Assembly (NCBI RefSeq): GCF_041860085.1
Contig: NZ_CP124747.1
Span: 5,084,001 to 5,148,000, forward strand
Length of the DNA: 64,000 nucleotides
Direction: 5' to 3'
Source of the DNA: Schlesneria sp. DSM 10557
Lineage (GTDB): Bacteria; Planctomycetota; Planctomycetia; Planctomycetales; Planctomycetaceae
Every line of letters starts with the position of its first letter. Within the stretch, counting starts at the first letter, position 1. The translations under genes and the position numbers were made by a program. The notes under the pieces were generated by a model, which saw only the letters and a list, made by a program, of their open reading frames with translations, was not told the DNA's origin and made no database searches. Shown here piece after piece: positions 9,917 to 18,551 of this stretch.

Positions 9917-9953
9917 GGCAGGCGCGGAAACGATCTCACTTTCCGCGCCTGCC
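9917..9953 (+). terminator. Perfect 14-bp hairpin between convergent genes
   Basis: GGCAGGCGCGGAAA at 9917-9930 pairs exactly with TTTCCGCGCCTGCC at 9940-9953 around a 9-nt loop, followed by GATTTCTC. It lies between the beta-helix gene and the convergent PIG-L gene and may serve both. Confidence 0.7.
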
Positions 9954-9997
9954 GATTTCTCGATCGCTTGCCGCTCGTTCCGGATGGAGAAGACTGC

Positions 9998-10828
9998 TCA
10001 GGCGGGGAGCATCGGGAACAAACGCTTGCGGGCTTCTTCCGTCAGGGGCGAACCGTACTCGCACGGTTCGAACGCCTCGATCCAGCGAACCTTTTGTCCC
10101 CGTTCCGCGCCGTATGTCTTGATGATCTGATCTCGGAAGCGATCGGCGAGCGGTCCGTTGAATTGCAGGAAGAACTCACGCAGGTACTCTCGTTCGGCCT
10201 GCGGGTCGCGAGGGAAAGTCGCTTCCTGGCACAGGGTGTAGGGGAGCCATTCAAAGAACTGCGAACGATGGCAGGCCATCTGATCGAGCATCGTTTCCAG
10301 CACCGGTTCGACATCGACGACGATCGAGGGCTGAAACGGTGCGGGACGCTGAAAGTTGTCCGAGAGGTAGGCGATCACGGGATTGACCCGCAAGGCTGGT
10401 ACCTCGGGGACGATGTGGGGAACGATCACCATATAGGCCGCATCGCAGACCAGGGTCGATGTGGCGCGGTGGTCGGGGTGATAGTCATTCGGACGATGGG
10501 TCAGGATCAGATCCGGCTGGTACTTGCGGATCAACGCGATGAGCTCGAAGCGGGCCTCGATTGTCGGAAGAAGCTGACCGTCTCGATTGCCGAGGATTTC
10601 GTACTCAATCCCCATCAAGGCTGCGACGGCATCGGCTTCGGCCCGACGAACCTTGACCAGTTCGGGCGGTTTCAGGCGATGATGTCCTGCTTCACCATTC
10701 GTGACGCAGACGTATTTCACCTGATGGCCCGCCTGGCGGTACAGTGCGGTCAGGCCGCCGGCCTTGAGTTCGCAATCATCGGGGTGTGCTCCAATCACGA
10801 GCAGTCGTAGGGGATCCGATGTCTTCAT
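9998..10828 (-). CDS. PIG-L/LmbE family N-deacetylase
   Basis: A 276-residue zinc-dependent deacetylase fold. The metal motif AHPDD is at residues 14-18 and the downstream histidine motif is in DYHPDHRATS. The family removes acetyl groups from N-acetylglucosamine conjugates (GlcNAc-PI, mycothiol or bacillithiol precursors, LPS). In planctomycetes many paralogues exist, and no thiol-biosynthesis partner is adjacent, so the substrate is unknown. It is the likely last gene read after the truncated remnant upstream, with only 13 bp between them. Confidence 0.92.
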   Translation of the reverse strand: MKTSDPLRLLVIGAHPDDCELKAGGLTALYRQAGHQVKYVCVTNGEAGHHRLKPPELVKVRRAEADAVAALMGIEYEILGNRDGQLLPTIEARFELIALIRKYQPDLILTHRPNDYHPDHRATSTLVCDAAYMVIVPHIVPEVPALRVNPVIAYLSDNFQRPAPFQPSIVVDVEPVLETMLDQMACHRSQFFEWLPYTLCQEATFPRDPQAEREYLREFFLQFNGPLADRFRDQIIKTYGAERGQKVRWIEAFEPCEYGSPLTEEARKRLFPMLPA

Positions 10829-10841
10829 TCTTACCTTTTAC

Positions 10842-11120
10842 TCAACCTTCTGCCGTGAATTTGACTGAGGGATCGTCTGCAATGTTGACCCAGACGTGAA
10901 CGTGGGGTGTTCCCCGGTAGTGCCAGACGAATGAGGGACCTTCGAGCCGCCAGTTGTCCCATTCGTCATCCTGACCGAGGTCGTCCGACTTGTAGAATGC
11001 CAGTCGGCACTTGTCGAGCCCACCCTGGGCATCGAGACATTTGACGACTTCGTCCCGATCTTTCGCTTGGTAGGGCTCGATCAGGGCTTGAGGGCTCAGT
11101 ATGCGCCGCACTGAGGTCAA
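10842..11120 (-). pseudogene. Truncated C-terminal remnant of a larger protein
   Basis: A 92-codon frame begins directly after an in-frame TAA (11121-11123) with TTG as its only initiator and no ribosome-binding sequence. The residues look like genuine protein, with a dense C-terminal core around WRLEGPSFVWHYRG and HVHVWVNI. From memory they resemble the end of longer planctomycete proteins, possibly DUF3500-like; this identity is uncertain. No continuation is found in the 310 bp up to dnaK in any minus-strand frame. The simplest reading is a 5'-deleted gene. A small intact protein is possible. Confidence 0.5.
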
Positions 11121-11431
11121 TTAGAAAACGGAAGCCCGCTTCCCCGCCTCTGTGAGACCCCCCGCAGAAACGGTGGAAACCTGATGTGCTTGTAGTTGGA
11201 ATCCGTTGTTGCCAAAATGACAGCGGGTCGATTTGGTGTGAGGCGACACAGGGCTGCAAAAACGGCAGTGGCTCTGGGGAATCTGAAAGCGTGCGAGTGA
11301 GAGGCCCTGAAAAACAGGGGTTTCGGAGAAGATTACCGAAGAAGTCGAAGTTGGCGCGGCCTTTGCAATCATGGACGCAGACGTGTGGAGACCTGTCAAA
11401 TAACCTCCTTTCAACTTTGGAGACATCGGCT
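11121..11431. other. Intergenic upstream of dnaK
   Basis: About 310 bp holding the dnaK control region. No CIRCE element and no convincing sigma-32-type promoter were seen. A small hairpin CCCTG-AAAAA-CAGGG occurs near 11305-11320. Two overlapping frames on both strands lack protein-like features; the in-frame upstream extension of dnaK (from 11186) is rejected. Confidence 0.4.
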
Positions 11432-13330
11432 ATGGCCATTCAAGAGAAGATCATCGGCATTGACCTGGGGACGACGAACTCGGTTGTCTCTGTGATGGAA
11501 GGGGGCGAGGTCAAAGTCATTGCGAATCAGGATGGCAATCGCATCACCCCCAGCGTCGTCGCTTATACGGAAAAGGGTGACCGACTGGTCGGTGACCCAG
11601 CCAAGCGTCAGGCGGTCACCAACCCCCGCAACACCATCTACTCGATCAAGCGATTCATGGGTCGACGTCACAGTGAAGTCGAATCCGAAGAAAAGATGGT
11701 CCCCTACAAAGTCGTGGGTGGGCCTGAGGAATACGTAAAGGTCGATGTTCATGGCAAGACCTACACGCCGCCAGAGGTCTCGGCTCAGGTTCTGCGCAAG
11801 CTGAAGGAATCTGCGGAAGCGTATCTCGGACATACCGTCACGCGTGCTGTGATCACCGTTCCCGCCTACTTCAATGACGCTCAGCGTCAGGCGACGAAGG
11901 ACGCGGGTGAAATCGCCGGCCTGAAGGTCGAGCGAATCATCAATGAGCCTACGGCCGCAGCGCTGGCCTACGGTCTTCAGAACAAGAAGAACGAAAAGAT
12001 TGCCGTCTTCGACCTTGGGGGCGGTACGTTCGACGTTTCGGTTCTGGAAGTCGACAACGAACTCGTCGAGGTGCTGAGCACTAACGGGGACACTCACCTG
12101 GGTGGTGACGACTTTGACGAAGTGCTGATCAAGCACATCGCTGACAAGTTCCAGGCCGAACACGGGATTGATCTCCGCAAAGACGCGATGGCCCTGCAGC
12201 GTCTGCGTGAAGCGGCCGAAAAAGCCAAGAAGGAACTGTCGGGTCAGCAGTCGACCGACGTCAATCTGCCGTTCATTACCGCTGATGCGTCGGGTGCAAA
12301 GCACTTGCAGTTGACGGTCACGCGAGCTGAGTTCGAGCGGATGATTGATCCGCTGGTCGAACGCTGCCGCAAGCCAGTCGAGAACGCCCTGCGTGACGCC
12401 AAGCTGTCACCCAGCCAGATTGATGAAGTCGTGCTGGTCGGTGGTTCAACCCGCGTTCCGAAGGTCCAGGAATTCGTGAAGAAGATGTTCGGCGGGAAAG
12501 AGCCTCACCGGGGCGTCAATCCTGACGAAGTCGTGTCGATCGGCGCTGCCATCCAGGGGGGGATCATCTCGGGTGATGTGAAGGACATGGTCCTGCTCGA
12601 CGTGACTCCGCTGTCGCTGGGTCTGGAAACCGAAGGGGGCGTGCTGACCGTTCTGATCGAACGCAATACGACGATCCCCAAGACGGCCACGCAGACCTTC
12701 TCGACTGCCGCCGATGGTCAGACCGCTGTGACCATCAGTGTCTACCAGGGTGAACGTCCGATGGCACGCGACAACCGCTTGCTGAATCAGTTCAACCTCG
12801 AAGGGATCATGCCCGCTCCTCGTGGCACGCCGAAGATCGAAGTCACTTTCGATATCGATGTGAACGGGATCCTGAACGTGAAGGCCAAAGACCAGGCGAC
12901 CGGCAAAGAGCACTCGGTCAAAATCGAGAACTCGAGCGGTCTGGACTCGGGCGAAATCGAAAAGATGAAGAAGGATGCCGAGGCACACGCGGCCGAAGAC
13001 AAACAGCGCCGTGAACTGGCGGAAGCAAAGAACAAGGCATCGACCTCGGTCTACGAAGTGGAAAAGGTGCTGAAAGAACACGGAGCCAAGCTCGACGCCG
13101 CGTCGAAGGGCGCCGTGGAAGCCAGCATCGAAAAGGTGAAGGCTGCAGAAAAGGGCGACGACATTGCCGCCATCAACTCGGCCGTCGACGCCTTGCAGCA
13201 GGCCAGCTACGCCCTCAGTCAGCACATGCAGGGGCCCGCGGCGGGCGGCGGTGCTGAGGCAGAAGCAGCTCCAGAAGGTGGCAAGCCCGATGACGAAGTC
13301 ATCGATGCCGAGTTCGAAAAGAAGAGCTGA
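11432..13330 (+). CDS. dnaK: Chaperone protein DnaK (Hsp70)
   Basis: An ATP-dependent Hsp70 chaperone of 632 residues. The start is ATG 11432 ([17 protein letters not shown]), with GGAG 9 nt upstream; the longer open frame upstream is not protein-like. The ATPase domain has phosphate-1 motif [10 protein letters not shown], phosphate-2 [10 protein letters not shown] and adenosine motif [12 protein letters not shown] substrate domain and helical lid follow, then a Gly/Ala/Glu-rich tail ending [13 protein letters not shown], close to the usual DnaK C-terminus. grpE and dnaJ are not next to it; clpB follows on the same strand after a hairpin, pairing the two disaggregation partners. Confidence 0.98.
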   Translation: MAIQEKIIGIDLGTTNSVVSVMEGGEVKVIANQDGNRITPSVVAYTEKGDRLVGDPAKRQAVTNPRNTIYSIKRFMGRRHSEVESEEKMVPYKVVGGPEEYVKVDVHGKTYTPPEVSAQVLRKLKESAEAYLGHTVTRAVITVPAYFNDAQRQATKDAGEIAGLKVERIINEPTAAALAYGLQNKKNEKIAVFDLGGGTFDVSVLEVDNELVEVLSTNGDTHLGGDDFDEVLIKHIADKFQAEHGIDLRKDAMALQRLREAAEKAKKELSGQQSTDVNLPFITADASGAKHLQLTVTRAEFERMIDPLVERCRKPVENALRDAKLSPSQIDEVVLVGGSTRVPKVQEFVKKMFGGKEPHRGVNPDEVVSIGAAIQGGIISGDVKDMVLLDVTPLSLGLETEGGVLTVLIERNTTIPKTATQTFSTAADGQTAVTISVYQGERPMARDNRLLNQFNLEGIMPAPRGTPKIEVTFDIDVNGILNVKAKDQATGKEHSVKIENSSGLDSGEIEKMKKDAEAHAAEDKQRRELAEAKNKASTSVYEVEKVLKEHGAKLDAASKGAVEASIEKVKAAEKGDDIAAINSAVDALQQASYALSQHMQGPAAGGGAEAEAAPEGGKPDDEVIDAEFEKKS

Positions 13331-13350
13331 GGCGGTTAAGGAATAAGAGT

Positions 13351-13392
13351 GAGCGTCCGGAGTGGGGGTTCGCCCACGCTTCGGACGGCTCT
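13351..13392 (+). terminator. Hairpin terminator after dnaK
   Basis: A long stem between 13351 and 13392 pairs GAGCGTCCGGAGTGGG with CCCACGCTTCGGACGGCTC around GGTTCG, with small bulges, and is followed by CTTGTTCG. It lies 20 bp after the dnaK stop and would separate dnaK from clpB. Confidence 0.7.
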
Positions 13393-13516
13393 TGTTCGTG
13401 ACAACAATCAGAAGTAGTGACCAGGCGTGCCGAGTGGCGTCAGCCCTCGGATTTCTCTCTACAGAACCGAGGCCGACCCGATCGGTTCGCCTTCGTCATT
13501 TTACAGGGAAAAAATT

Positions 13517-16138
13517 ATGGCGTTTCGTCCAGACAAACTGACGGTCAAAGCTCAAGAGGCTCTTCAGTCGGCCCAGCAATTGGCTGAATCGCAAGGGAAT
13601 GCTCAGCTCGTGCCACTGCATCTCTTAAAGGCCCTGCTGGACGAACAAGGAGGGATCGTACGTCCCCTGATGGAGAAGATCGGTATCCGCGTACCGCAAC
13701 TGCGGTCGATCGTCGATGCCGACTTGGGCAAGCTGCCACGCAGTTCAGGCGGCGGGAGTCAGGTCGGCGCCAGTCAGGCGATCCGCCAGGTCCTCGACAA
13801 AGCGGCGGACCAGGCCGACTCGATGAAAGACGCCTTCGTCTCGACCGAGCATCTGTTGATCGCGTTGACGCTCGTCGATGACCAGGCTCAGCGTGTGCTG
13901 AAGCTGAATGGCGTCACGGAAGTCGATGTTCTGAATGCCCTGAAAACCGTACGGGGTTCCCAGACGGTGACCGACCAGAATCCCGAAGACAAATATCAGG
14001 CTCTGGAAAAGTATGGCAAGGACCTGGTGGCGCTAGCCCGGCAGGGGAAGATCGATCCGGTGATCGGCCGCGATCAGGAAATTCGCCGCGTGATTCAGGT
14101 TCTCTCCCGCCGCCGGAAAAACAACCCTGTTCTGATCGGTGATGCGGGTGTTGGCAAGACGGCCATCGTCGAAGGACTGGCTCATCGAATCGTGCTGGGC
14201 GACGTCCCTCAGAACCTGAAGGACAAGACGGTCATCGCGCTGGATATGGGTGCCCTGATCGCCGGGGCCAAGTACCGCGGTGAATTTGAAGACAGGCTGA
14301 AGGCCGTGCTGAAAGACGTCGCCGAAGCCGAAGGCCGGGTCATCCTGTTCATCGACGAACTGCACACGGTTGTGGGAGCGGGAGCTGCGGAAGGAACGAT
14401 GGACGCGGCCAACCTGCTGAAGCCGGCCCTGGCACGTGGCGAACTCCACTGTGTCGGTGCAACGACGCTGGACGAGTACCGCAAGTCCATTGAGAAGGAC
14501 CCGGCGCTCGAACGCCGCTTTCAGCCAGTCCTCGTCAACGAGCCCAGCGTCGAAGATACGATTTCGATCCTGCGTGGTCTGAAAGCACGGTATGAGTCCC
14601 ATCATGGCGTGAGGATTACGGACGATGCACTGATCGGTGCGGCCACAATGTCGGACCGCTACATCAACGACCGGTTTCTGCCGGACAAGGCCATTGATCT
14701 GGTCGATGAAGCGGCAAGCCGATTGCGGATGGAAATGGACTCGATGCCCGCTGAGATCGACGAATCGACCCGTCAGTTGACTCGTCTGCAGATTGAGGCA
14801 GCAGCGCTGGCTCAGGAGCCAAGTGCCGACAGCAAGGCACGGCTGCAGGAGTTGCGAAAGCAGATCGCTGATCGAGAAGAGAGCGTCAACGCCTTGAAAG
14901 CTCGCTGGCAAGCCGAGAAGGAGGCGCTGGTTTCGATTCGGCCGCTCAAAGAAGAAATCGAACAGTTGCATACGGCGTACGATCAGGCCTTTTCGCAGGC
15001 TCAGCGAACAAACTCCAACGATGATTTCGTGAAGGCGTTTGACGTCGAAAGAAAACTGAAGGAAGCACAGAAGAAGCTGGAGCAAGCGGAACAGCGTGCG
15101 TCGCAACTGGGAGATCCCGGTCAGCGATTGCTGCGGGAAGAAGTGACTCAGGAAGACATCGCGAAGGTGGTTGGCACCTGGACCGGAATTCCTGTGTCCC
15201 GACTGCTGCAGACCGAGAAGGCAAAGTTGCTGGAGATGGAAGACCGAATCCATCGCCGGATGATCAACCAGCAGGAAGCGGTGACCGCGGTTGCCAACGC
15301 TGTCCGTCGCTCCAGGTCTGGACTTCAGGACCCTCATCGGCCGATTGGTTCGTTCATCTTCCTGGGACCTACCGGTGTGGGAAAGACAGAGCTGTGCAAG
15401 GCTCTGGCCGAGTTCCTGTTTGACGATGAACGGGCGATGGTGCGAATTGATATGAGTGAGTTCATGGAGAAGCACTCGGTCGCGCGTCTCATCGGGGCTC
15501 CTCCGGGATACGTCGGATACGAAGAAGGGGGCAAGTTGACGGAAGCCGTTCGTCGACGCCCCTACTCCGTGCTGTTGCTGGACGAAATTGAGAAGGCTCA
15601 CCGAGACGTCTTCAATGTCCTGCTGCAGGTGCTCGATGACGGGCGGCTGACGGACAGTCACGGCCGGACGGTCGACTTCACTAACACGATTATCGTGATG
15701 ACGTCCAATATCGGCAGTCAGACCATTATGGATCTGGCTGGGAAGGAGGATGATCATGAAATCCAGCGTCGAGTCCTTCAGGCATTGCGGAAAGAGTTCC
15801 TGCCGGAATTCCTGAATCGTATCGATGAGGTCATCGTCTTCCATCCATTGACGAAGAACGAGATTCGGCAGATCGTGGATCTGCAACTCGTCCGGCTGGA
15901 GAAGAGACTGGAGGAAAACGACTTCAAACTGATTGTGACCGATGCCGCACGGAAGCAACTGGCCGAAGAAGGATACGATCCGGTCTACGGAGCTCGACCG
16001 CTCAAGCGAGTGATCCAGCAGCGACTGCAGAACGAACTGGCGAACGCGATTCTCGGTGGCGAGTTCGAAGAAGGGACGACCATCACGATCGATGAGCAGA
16101 ATGGCGAATTCACGTTCGCCGGAAGTCTCGATGAGTAA
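13517..16138 (+). CDS. clpB: ATP-dependent disaggregase ClpB (Hsp100)
   Basis: A hexameric AAA+ disaggregase that resolubilises aggregates together with DnaK. ATG 13517 ([16 protein letters not shown]), preceded by AGGGAA, gives 873 residues; the upstream in-frame extension is non-coding in character. Domains in order are the Clp N repeat (about 1-145), AAA+ module 1 with GDAGVGKT and Walker [11 protein letters not shown], the coiled-coil middle domain at about 405-520 that distinguishes ClpB from ClpA/C, and AAA+ module 2 with GPTGVGKTE and [11 protein letters not shown], ending with a D2-small domain. No IGF/L-type ClpP loop was noted. A strong terminator follows. Confidence 0.98.
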   Translation: MAFRPDKLTVKAQEALQSAQQLAESQGNAQLVPLHLLKALLDEQGGIVRPLMEKIGIRVPQLRSIVDADLGKLPRSSGGGSQVGASQAIRQVLDKAADQADSMKDAFVSTEHLLIALTLVDDQAQRVLKLNGVTEVDVLNALKTVRGSQTVTDQNPEDKYQALEKYGKDLVALARQGKIDPVIGRDQEIRRVIQVLSRRRKNNPVLIGDAGVGKTAIVEGLAHRIVLGDVPQNLKDKTVIALDMGALIAGAKYRGEFEDRLKAVLKDVAEAEGRVILFIDELHTVVGAGAAEGTMDAANLLKPALARGELHCVGATTLDEYRKSIEKDPALERRFQPVLVNEPSVEDTISILRGLKARYESHHGVRITDDALIGAATMSDRYINDRFLPDKAIDLVDEAASRLRMEMDSMPAEIDESTRQLTRLQIEAAALAQEPSADSKARLQELRKQIADREESVNALKARWQAEKEALVSIRPLKEEIEQLHTAYDQAFSQAQRTNSNDDFVKAFDVERKLKEAQKKLEQAEQRASQLGDPGQRLLREEVTQEDIAKVVGTWTGIPVSRLLQTEKAKLLEMEDRIHRRMINQQEAVTAVANAVRRSRSGLQDPHRPIGSFIFLGPTGVGKTELCKALAEFLFDDERAMVRIDMSEFMEKHSVARLIGAPPGYVGYEEGGKLTEAVRRRPYSVLLLDEIEKAHRDVFNVLLQVLDDGRLTDSHGRTVDFTNTIIVMTSNIGSQTIMDLAGKEDDHEIQRRVLQALRKEFLPEFLNRIDEVIVFHPLTKNEIRQIVDLQLVRLEKRLEENDFKLIVTDAARKQLAEEGYDPVYGARPLKRVIQQRLQNELANAILGGEFEEGTTITIDEQNGEFTFAGSLDE

Positions 16139-16200
16139 CGAGCCCGCCCGGTCAGGGAATGGCACCAGACGGTTCACTGTCTGGATGAGGTGATCTCAAA

Positions 16201-16239
16201 AGAAACTCTCCCGGTTTTTTCCGGGAGAGTTTCTTTTTT
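16201..16239 (+). terminator. Strong intrinsic terminator after clpB
   Basis: AGAAACTCTCCCGG at 16201-16214 pairs perfectly with CCGGGAGAGTTTCT at 16221-16234, with a T6 loop and a T5 tail. A-rich sequence upstream lets it also work on the minus strand. It is a textbook rho-independent terminator. Confidence 0.9.
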
Positions 16240-16419
16240 CCCTGGTAGCGAAGGTGGCTGAAGAGATCGGTGCAGAGTTGAGGTAGCCCATGCCCAAGTC
16301 AGAGCCCAGGTCGGGCAAGCTGTCGGCACGGCCGCTGAAACGGGAGCCCCTGGAATGGCCGCACGACCCTTTAGCGATCCGATTCTAAGCACTGTGTTCG
16401 TAGAACTGTCGACGTGGTG
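16240..16419. other. Intergenic, no recognised feature
   Basis: The part of the clpB-marR gap between the terminator and the marR promoter. No gene, repeat or structured element was recognised; a short minus-strand frame here is low-complexity shadow. Confidence 0.35.
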
Positions 16420-16460
16420 TTGACGTGTCAGGTTTTGTGAAGTAGTGTTTCCTAGGAAAC
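16420..16460 (+). promoter_or_regulatory. Putative marR promoter with overlapping palindromic operator
   Basis: TTGACG at 16420-16425 is separated by 17 nt from TAGTGT at 16443-16448, a plausible sigma-70-like pair. A perfect 14-bp palindrome GTTTCCTAGGAAAC at 16447-16460 overlaps the -10 and the expected start site. MarR dimers bind such palindromes, so autorepression of the downstream gene is the natural inference. The -10 is weak, and binding is not shown. Confidence 0.45.
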
Positions 16461-16566
16461 TTCTTGTGGCTGTGGGTCTCAGGTCTTTGTGAGTTTCAGG
16501 TCAGCGGAAGTCCAGCAAGTTCGTGAGGCACGGGTGATGAGGTGATCGCGGTTCTGGAGATGACTC

Positions 16567-17028
16567 ATGGAGAAGCAACCTCAGGTCAGTGAGCTGGAAA
16601 CGCATCTGGGATATTGGTTGCGGTATGTTTCGAACCATGTCTCACATGCCTTCATGCAGAGGCTGGCAACGCACGGGGTGACCGTGGCGGAGTGGGCTGT
16701 GCTGCGGCGATTACTCGAGTATGAGCGTCTCAGCCCCAGTCAGCTAGCTGATCAGATGGGGTTGACTCGCGGGGCGATCTCCAAGCTCGTCGACCGACTT
16801 CACGGGAAGGCACTGGTTGAGCGTCTGACTTCGAAGGATGATCAGCGGTATCAGACCGTCGAACTGACTGCCGCAGGGCGACGACTCGTCCCGGAACTGG
16901 CGCGACTTGCCGATGAGAACGATCACGAGTTTTTTGGGCACCTTCCACCGCAAGAGGCTGCGTCGTTGATGAAAGTGCTGCAGGACATCGTCAGCAGCAA
17001 CGGATGGAAAGACGTGCCTGTTGAATGA
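16567..17028 (+). CDS. MarR family transcriptional regulator
   Basis: A 153-residue winged-helix regulator that acts as a DNA-binding dimer. The core runs from about residue 30 to 110, with the recognition helix around LSPSQLADQMGLTRGAISK and the wing in LTSKDDQRYQTVELT, including the conserved D-R of the MarR wing. Start ATG 16567 has GGAG 7 nt upstream. The ligand is unknown and no efflux pump or enzyme gene is attached. The next gene downstream, now split by an insertion sequence, is 330 bp away, so co-regulation is uncertain. A palindrome at 16447-16460 is a likely own operator. Confidence 0.93.
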   Translation: MEKQPQVSELETHLGYWLRYVSNHVSHAFMQRLATHGVTVAEWAVLRRLLEYERLSPSQLADQMGLTRGAISKLVDRLHGKALVERLTSKDDQRYQTVELTAAGRRLVPELARLADENDHEFFGHLPPQEAASLMKVLQDIVSSNGWKDVPVE

Positions 17029-17358
17029 AGGTGGTTAATTACCCGTAAGCCGGAACACCCACGCATGGAGCACGGTGATTCTCTTTACGATCCGTCTCCT
17101 GCCCCACTGAATTGACGACTCGGCCACGCACGGGGCGGCCTCGGGGGAGTTCCCGAATGCGTTGAACGCTTGGTTTGGTATGCCCCTTCATCGTAAAGAT
17201 TTCGCTTCCTGCCCGGTAAGAAGCTCTTCAGATCGCAATTCCCGACCGTGATTCCTGTTCAGGCAGGGCGACGCTACGGACTGCGTGCGCCACACGGGGA
17301 CCGTACGCACGGCAGTGGGTGTCACCCTTAGATAAATTCCCAATTCAAAGGACAATCG
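17029..17358. other. Intergenic with imperfect hairpin
   Basis: A 330-bp gap between marR and the interrupted DUF1398-type gene. ACTGCGTGCG at 17280-17289 can pair with CGCAC-G-GCAGT at 17306-17316 (one bulged base). A short GGGTGTCACCC palindrome follows at about 17317-17328. These could terminate or regulate, but there is no T-run. Nothing else is recognised. Confidence 0.35.
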
Positions 17359-17508
17359 ATGGACGACCAGAAAGCCCAGGTGATGCGTGAGTGTGCTGCA
17401 GGTTCAGGCTCCGGCGAATTAACCTTCCCAGAGATTGTGGGACGCCTGATGGACATTGGGGTCGAGCGGTATCACGCCGACTACAGCCGTCAGGAAATCA
17501 CCTATTAC
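17359..17508 (+). pseudogene. DUF1398-type gene, 5' half, split by IS66 element
   Basis: ATG 17359 with AAAGGA 6 nt upstream begins MDDQKAQVMRECAAGS, and continues through LTFPEIVGRLMDIGVERYHA to ITYY at 17508. This is the N-terminal pattern I know from DUF1398 family proteins (small proteins of unknown function, sometimes labelled phage envelope protein). The frame then runs into the element and stops after four IS-derived codons. Fifty native codons are left here, and the other 84 lie at 20356-20610. The ancestral protein of 134 residues matches the family's usual size. The split product is expected to be non-functional. Confidence 0.85.
17501..17508 (+). repeat. Target site duplication, left copy
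   Basis: CCTATTAC directly precedes the left terminal repeat of the element and is repeated exactly at 20348-20355. Eight base pairs is the usual IS66 family duplication length. Confidence 0.95.
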
Positions 17509-17526
17509 GTAAGCGCACGGTGAAGT
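17509..17526 (+). repeat. IS66 left terminal inverted repeat
   Basis: GTAAGCGCACGGTGAAGT, the exact reverse complement of 20330-20347; similarity ends at the 19th base. GTAAGCG ends are typical for the family. Confidence 0.95.
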
Positions 17527-17589
17527 GCATCTTGAGTCATGCTTTAGTCTGAGTGGGTTTTGTTACCCATTGAGATTGGAGATGGCGAG

Positions 17590-18006
17590 ATGTCGCAGGT
17601 TGGTTTACGGAGTCGTGAGAAGGAGTCGTACTGGCGTTCCCATTGGGAGCGTCAGTCGTCGTCGGGGGAGTCGATTCGGGGCTATTGTCGTCGTCGCGGG
17701 CTTTCGGAAGCGACGTTTCATTACTGGCGGCGCCAGCTCTCGAGTCTCGATCAGGAGTTGACTGTTCGGCGGACCACTGATCCGCAGGTCACCCGCCCGC
17801 GGGGAACCGGGATGGCGGGGCTGGTTGTCGTGAAGGTCATCGATGATTCGGTGCCGTCTGCGATGCTGGAGATCGCTTGTGCTGGCGGTCTCGTCGTGCG
17901 ACTGCGTGAAGATGCGGGTGTCGAGGTGTTGACTCGTGTGCTGACCGCCTGTCGGCAGATCCCCTCGGAACAACTCTCTTCGTCTGCGGGGGGGCGATCA
18001 TGCTGA
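17590..18006 (+). CDS. tnpA: IS66 family accessory protein TnpA
   Basis: The first gene of the element, 138 residues from ATG 17590, preceded by a purine-rich GGAGATGGCGAG. An upstream in-frame TTG at 17560 is less likely. It has the Tnp_1-like helix-turn-helix pattern of IS66 OrfA proteins (SYWRSHWERQSSS, then YCRRRGLSEATFHYWRRQL). This small protein is needed with TnpB for efficient IS66 transposition, though its biochemical role is unclear. Its stop overlaps the tnpB start as ATGCTGA, which implies translational coupling. Confidence 0.9.
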   Translation: MSQVGLRSREKESYWRSHWERQSSSGESIRGYCRRRGLSEATFHYWRRQLSSLDQELTVRRTTDPQVTRPRGTGMAGLVVVKVIDDSVPSAMLEIACAGGLVVRLREDAGVEVLTRVLTACRQIPSEQLSSSAGGRSC

Positions 18007-18392
18007 ACATCTCTCGCACGACACGGGTGTTTCTGGCGACAGTGCCGACAGATATGCGGAAGGGGTTTGACGGTCTTCACGCCCTGGTGGAGACCGTGAT
18101 CGAAGAAGATCCGTTTGCCGGTCATCTGTTTGTGTTTCGGAACCAGCGTCGCGACCGGATCAAGCTGCTGTGGTGGGATCGCGATGGCTGGAGCCTGTTT
18201 TACAAGCGGTTGGAAAAAGGATGTTACGAGTTCCCGACCGACCGGAAGGAACAGACCTCACGCCGCTGCGAGATTCGCGCAGAGGAGCTTTTGCTGCTGT
18301 TGGAGGGGATTGATCTAGGGAGCGTGAAGCGACGCCCTCGCTATGAACGGCCGAGCGCAATCAATGACACCACGGCGCGGTCTTCAGTGTGA
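18000..18392 (+). CDS. tnpB: IS66 family accessory protein TnpB
   Basis: A 130-residue protein matching the IS66 Orf2 family, with the hallmark run TDMRKGFDGLHALV, then LFVFRNQRRDRIKLLWWD and WSLFYKRLEKGCYEFP. It starts at ATG 18000 inside the end of tnpA (7-nt overlap). It is required for transposition in studied IS66 elements; the mechanism is not settled. It appears full length, and its stop is followed by a 159-bp gap with a hairpin before tnpC. Confidence 0.95.
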   Translation: MLNISRTTRVFLATVPTDMRKGFDGLHALVETVIEEDPFAGHLFVFRNQRRDRIKLLWWDRDGWSLFYKRLEKGCYEFPTDRKEQTSRRCEIRAEELLLLLEGIDLGSVKRRPRYERPSAINDTTARSSV

Positions 18393-18447
18393 ACTTCGTT
18401 CGGTCGTAAGACTGTCTGGCAGAATGCTGTCCCATGTCTTCGGTAGT

Positions 18448-18482
18448 CGTCCCTCCACGACGATTCGTGGAGGGACGTTTTT
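18448..18482 (+). terminator. Terminator-like hairpin inside the IS, between tnpB and tnpC
   Basis: CGTCCCTCCACGA at 18448-18460 pairs perfectly with TCGTGGAGGGACG at 18465-18477 around CGAT, followed by TTTTT. It has every sign of an intrinsic terminator and sits upstream of the transposase gene, where it would limit tnpC expression by read-through from tnpA/tnpB or from outside. Confidence 0.7.
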
Positions 18483-18551
18483 CGTTGGGAAAATACAGAA
18501 AAATCCCAAATTACTTGAAACGTTTTTGGGGGTTCGGGCGTATGACAGGGC

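Noticed and set aside
9968-10810. 280-codon plus-strand frame opposite the PIG-L gene
   Set aside because: The minus-strand frame has AHPDD and HPDH motifs; the plus frame has none.
11121-11431. CIRCE or sigma-32 control of dnaK
   Set aside because: No TTAGCACTC-N9-GAGTGCTAA repeat and no convincing heat-shock promoter were found.
11411-13225. Two long antisense frames opposite dnaK
   Set aside because: Shadows of a highly conserved gene with strong codon bias; no family motif or ribosome-binding site.
14033-16177. 714-codon open frame antisense to clpB
   Set aside because: It is an exact shadow of clpB made possible by codon bias. Its translation is low in recognisable domains, and no start signal is present.
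17509-17523. True stop codon of the DUF1398-type gene at VSAR-stop
   Set aside because: Those last codons and the TGA belong to the terminal repeat of the insertion sequence, not to the native gene.
18000-18006. Programmed frameshift between IS66 tnpA and tnpB
   Set aside because: The genes overlap as ATGCTGA with a normal start for tnpB; no slippery sequence was seen, so coupling is enough.
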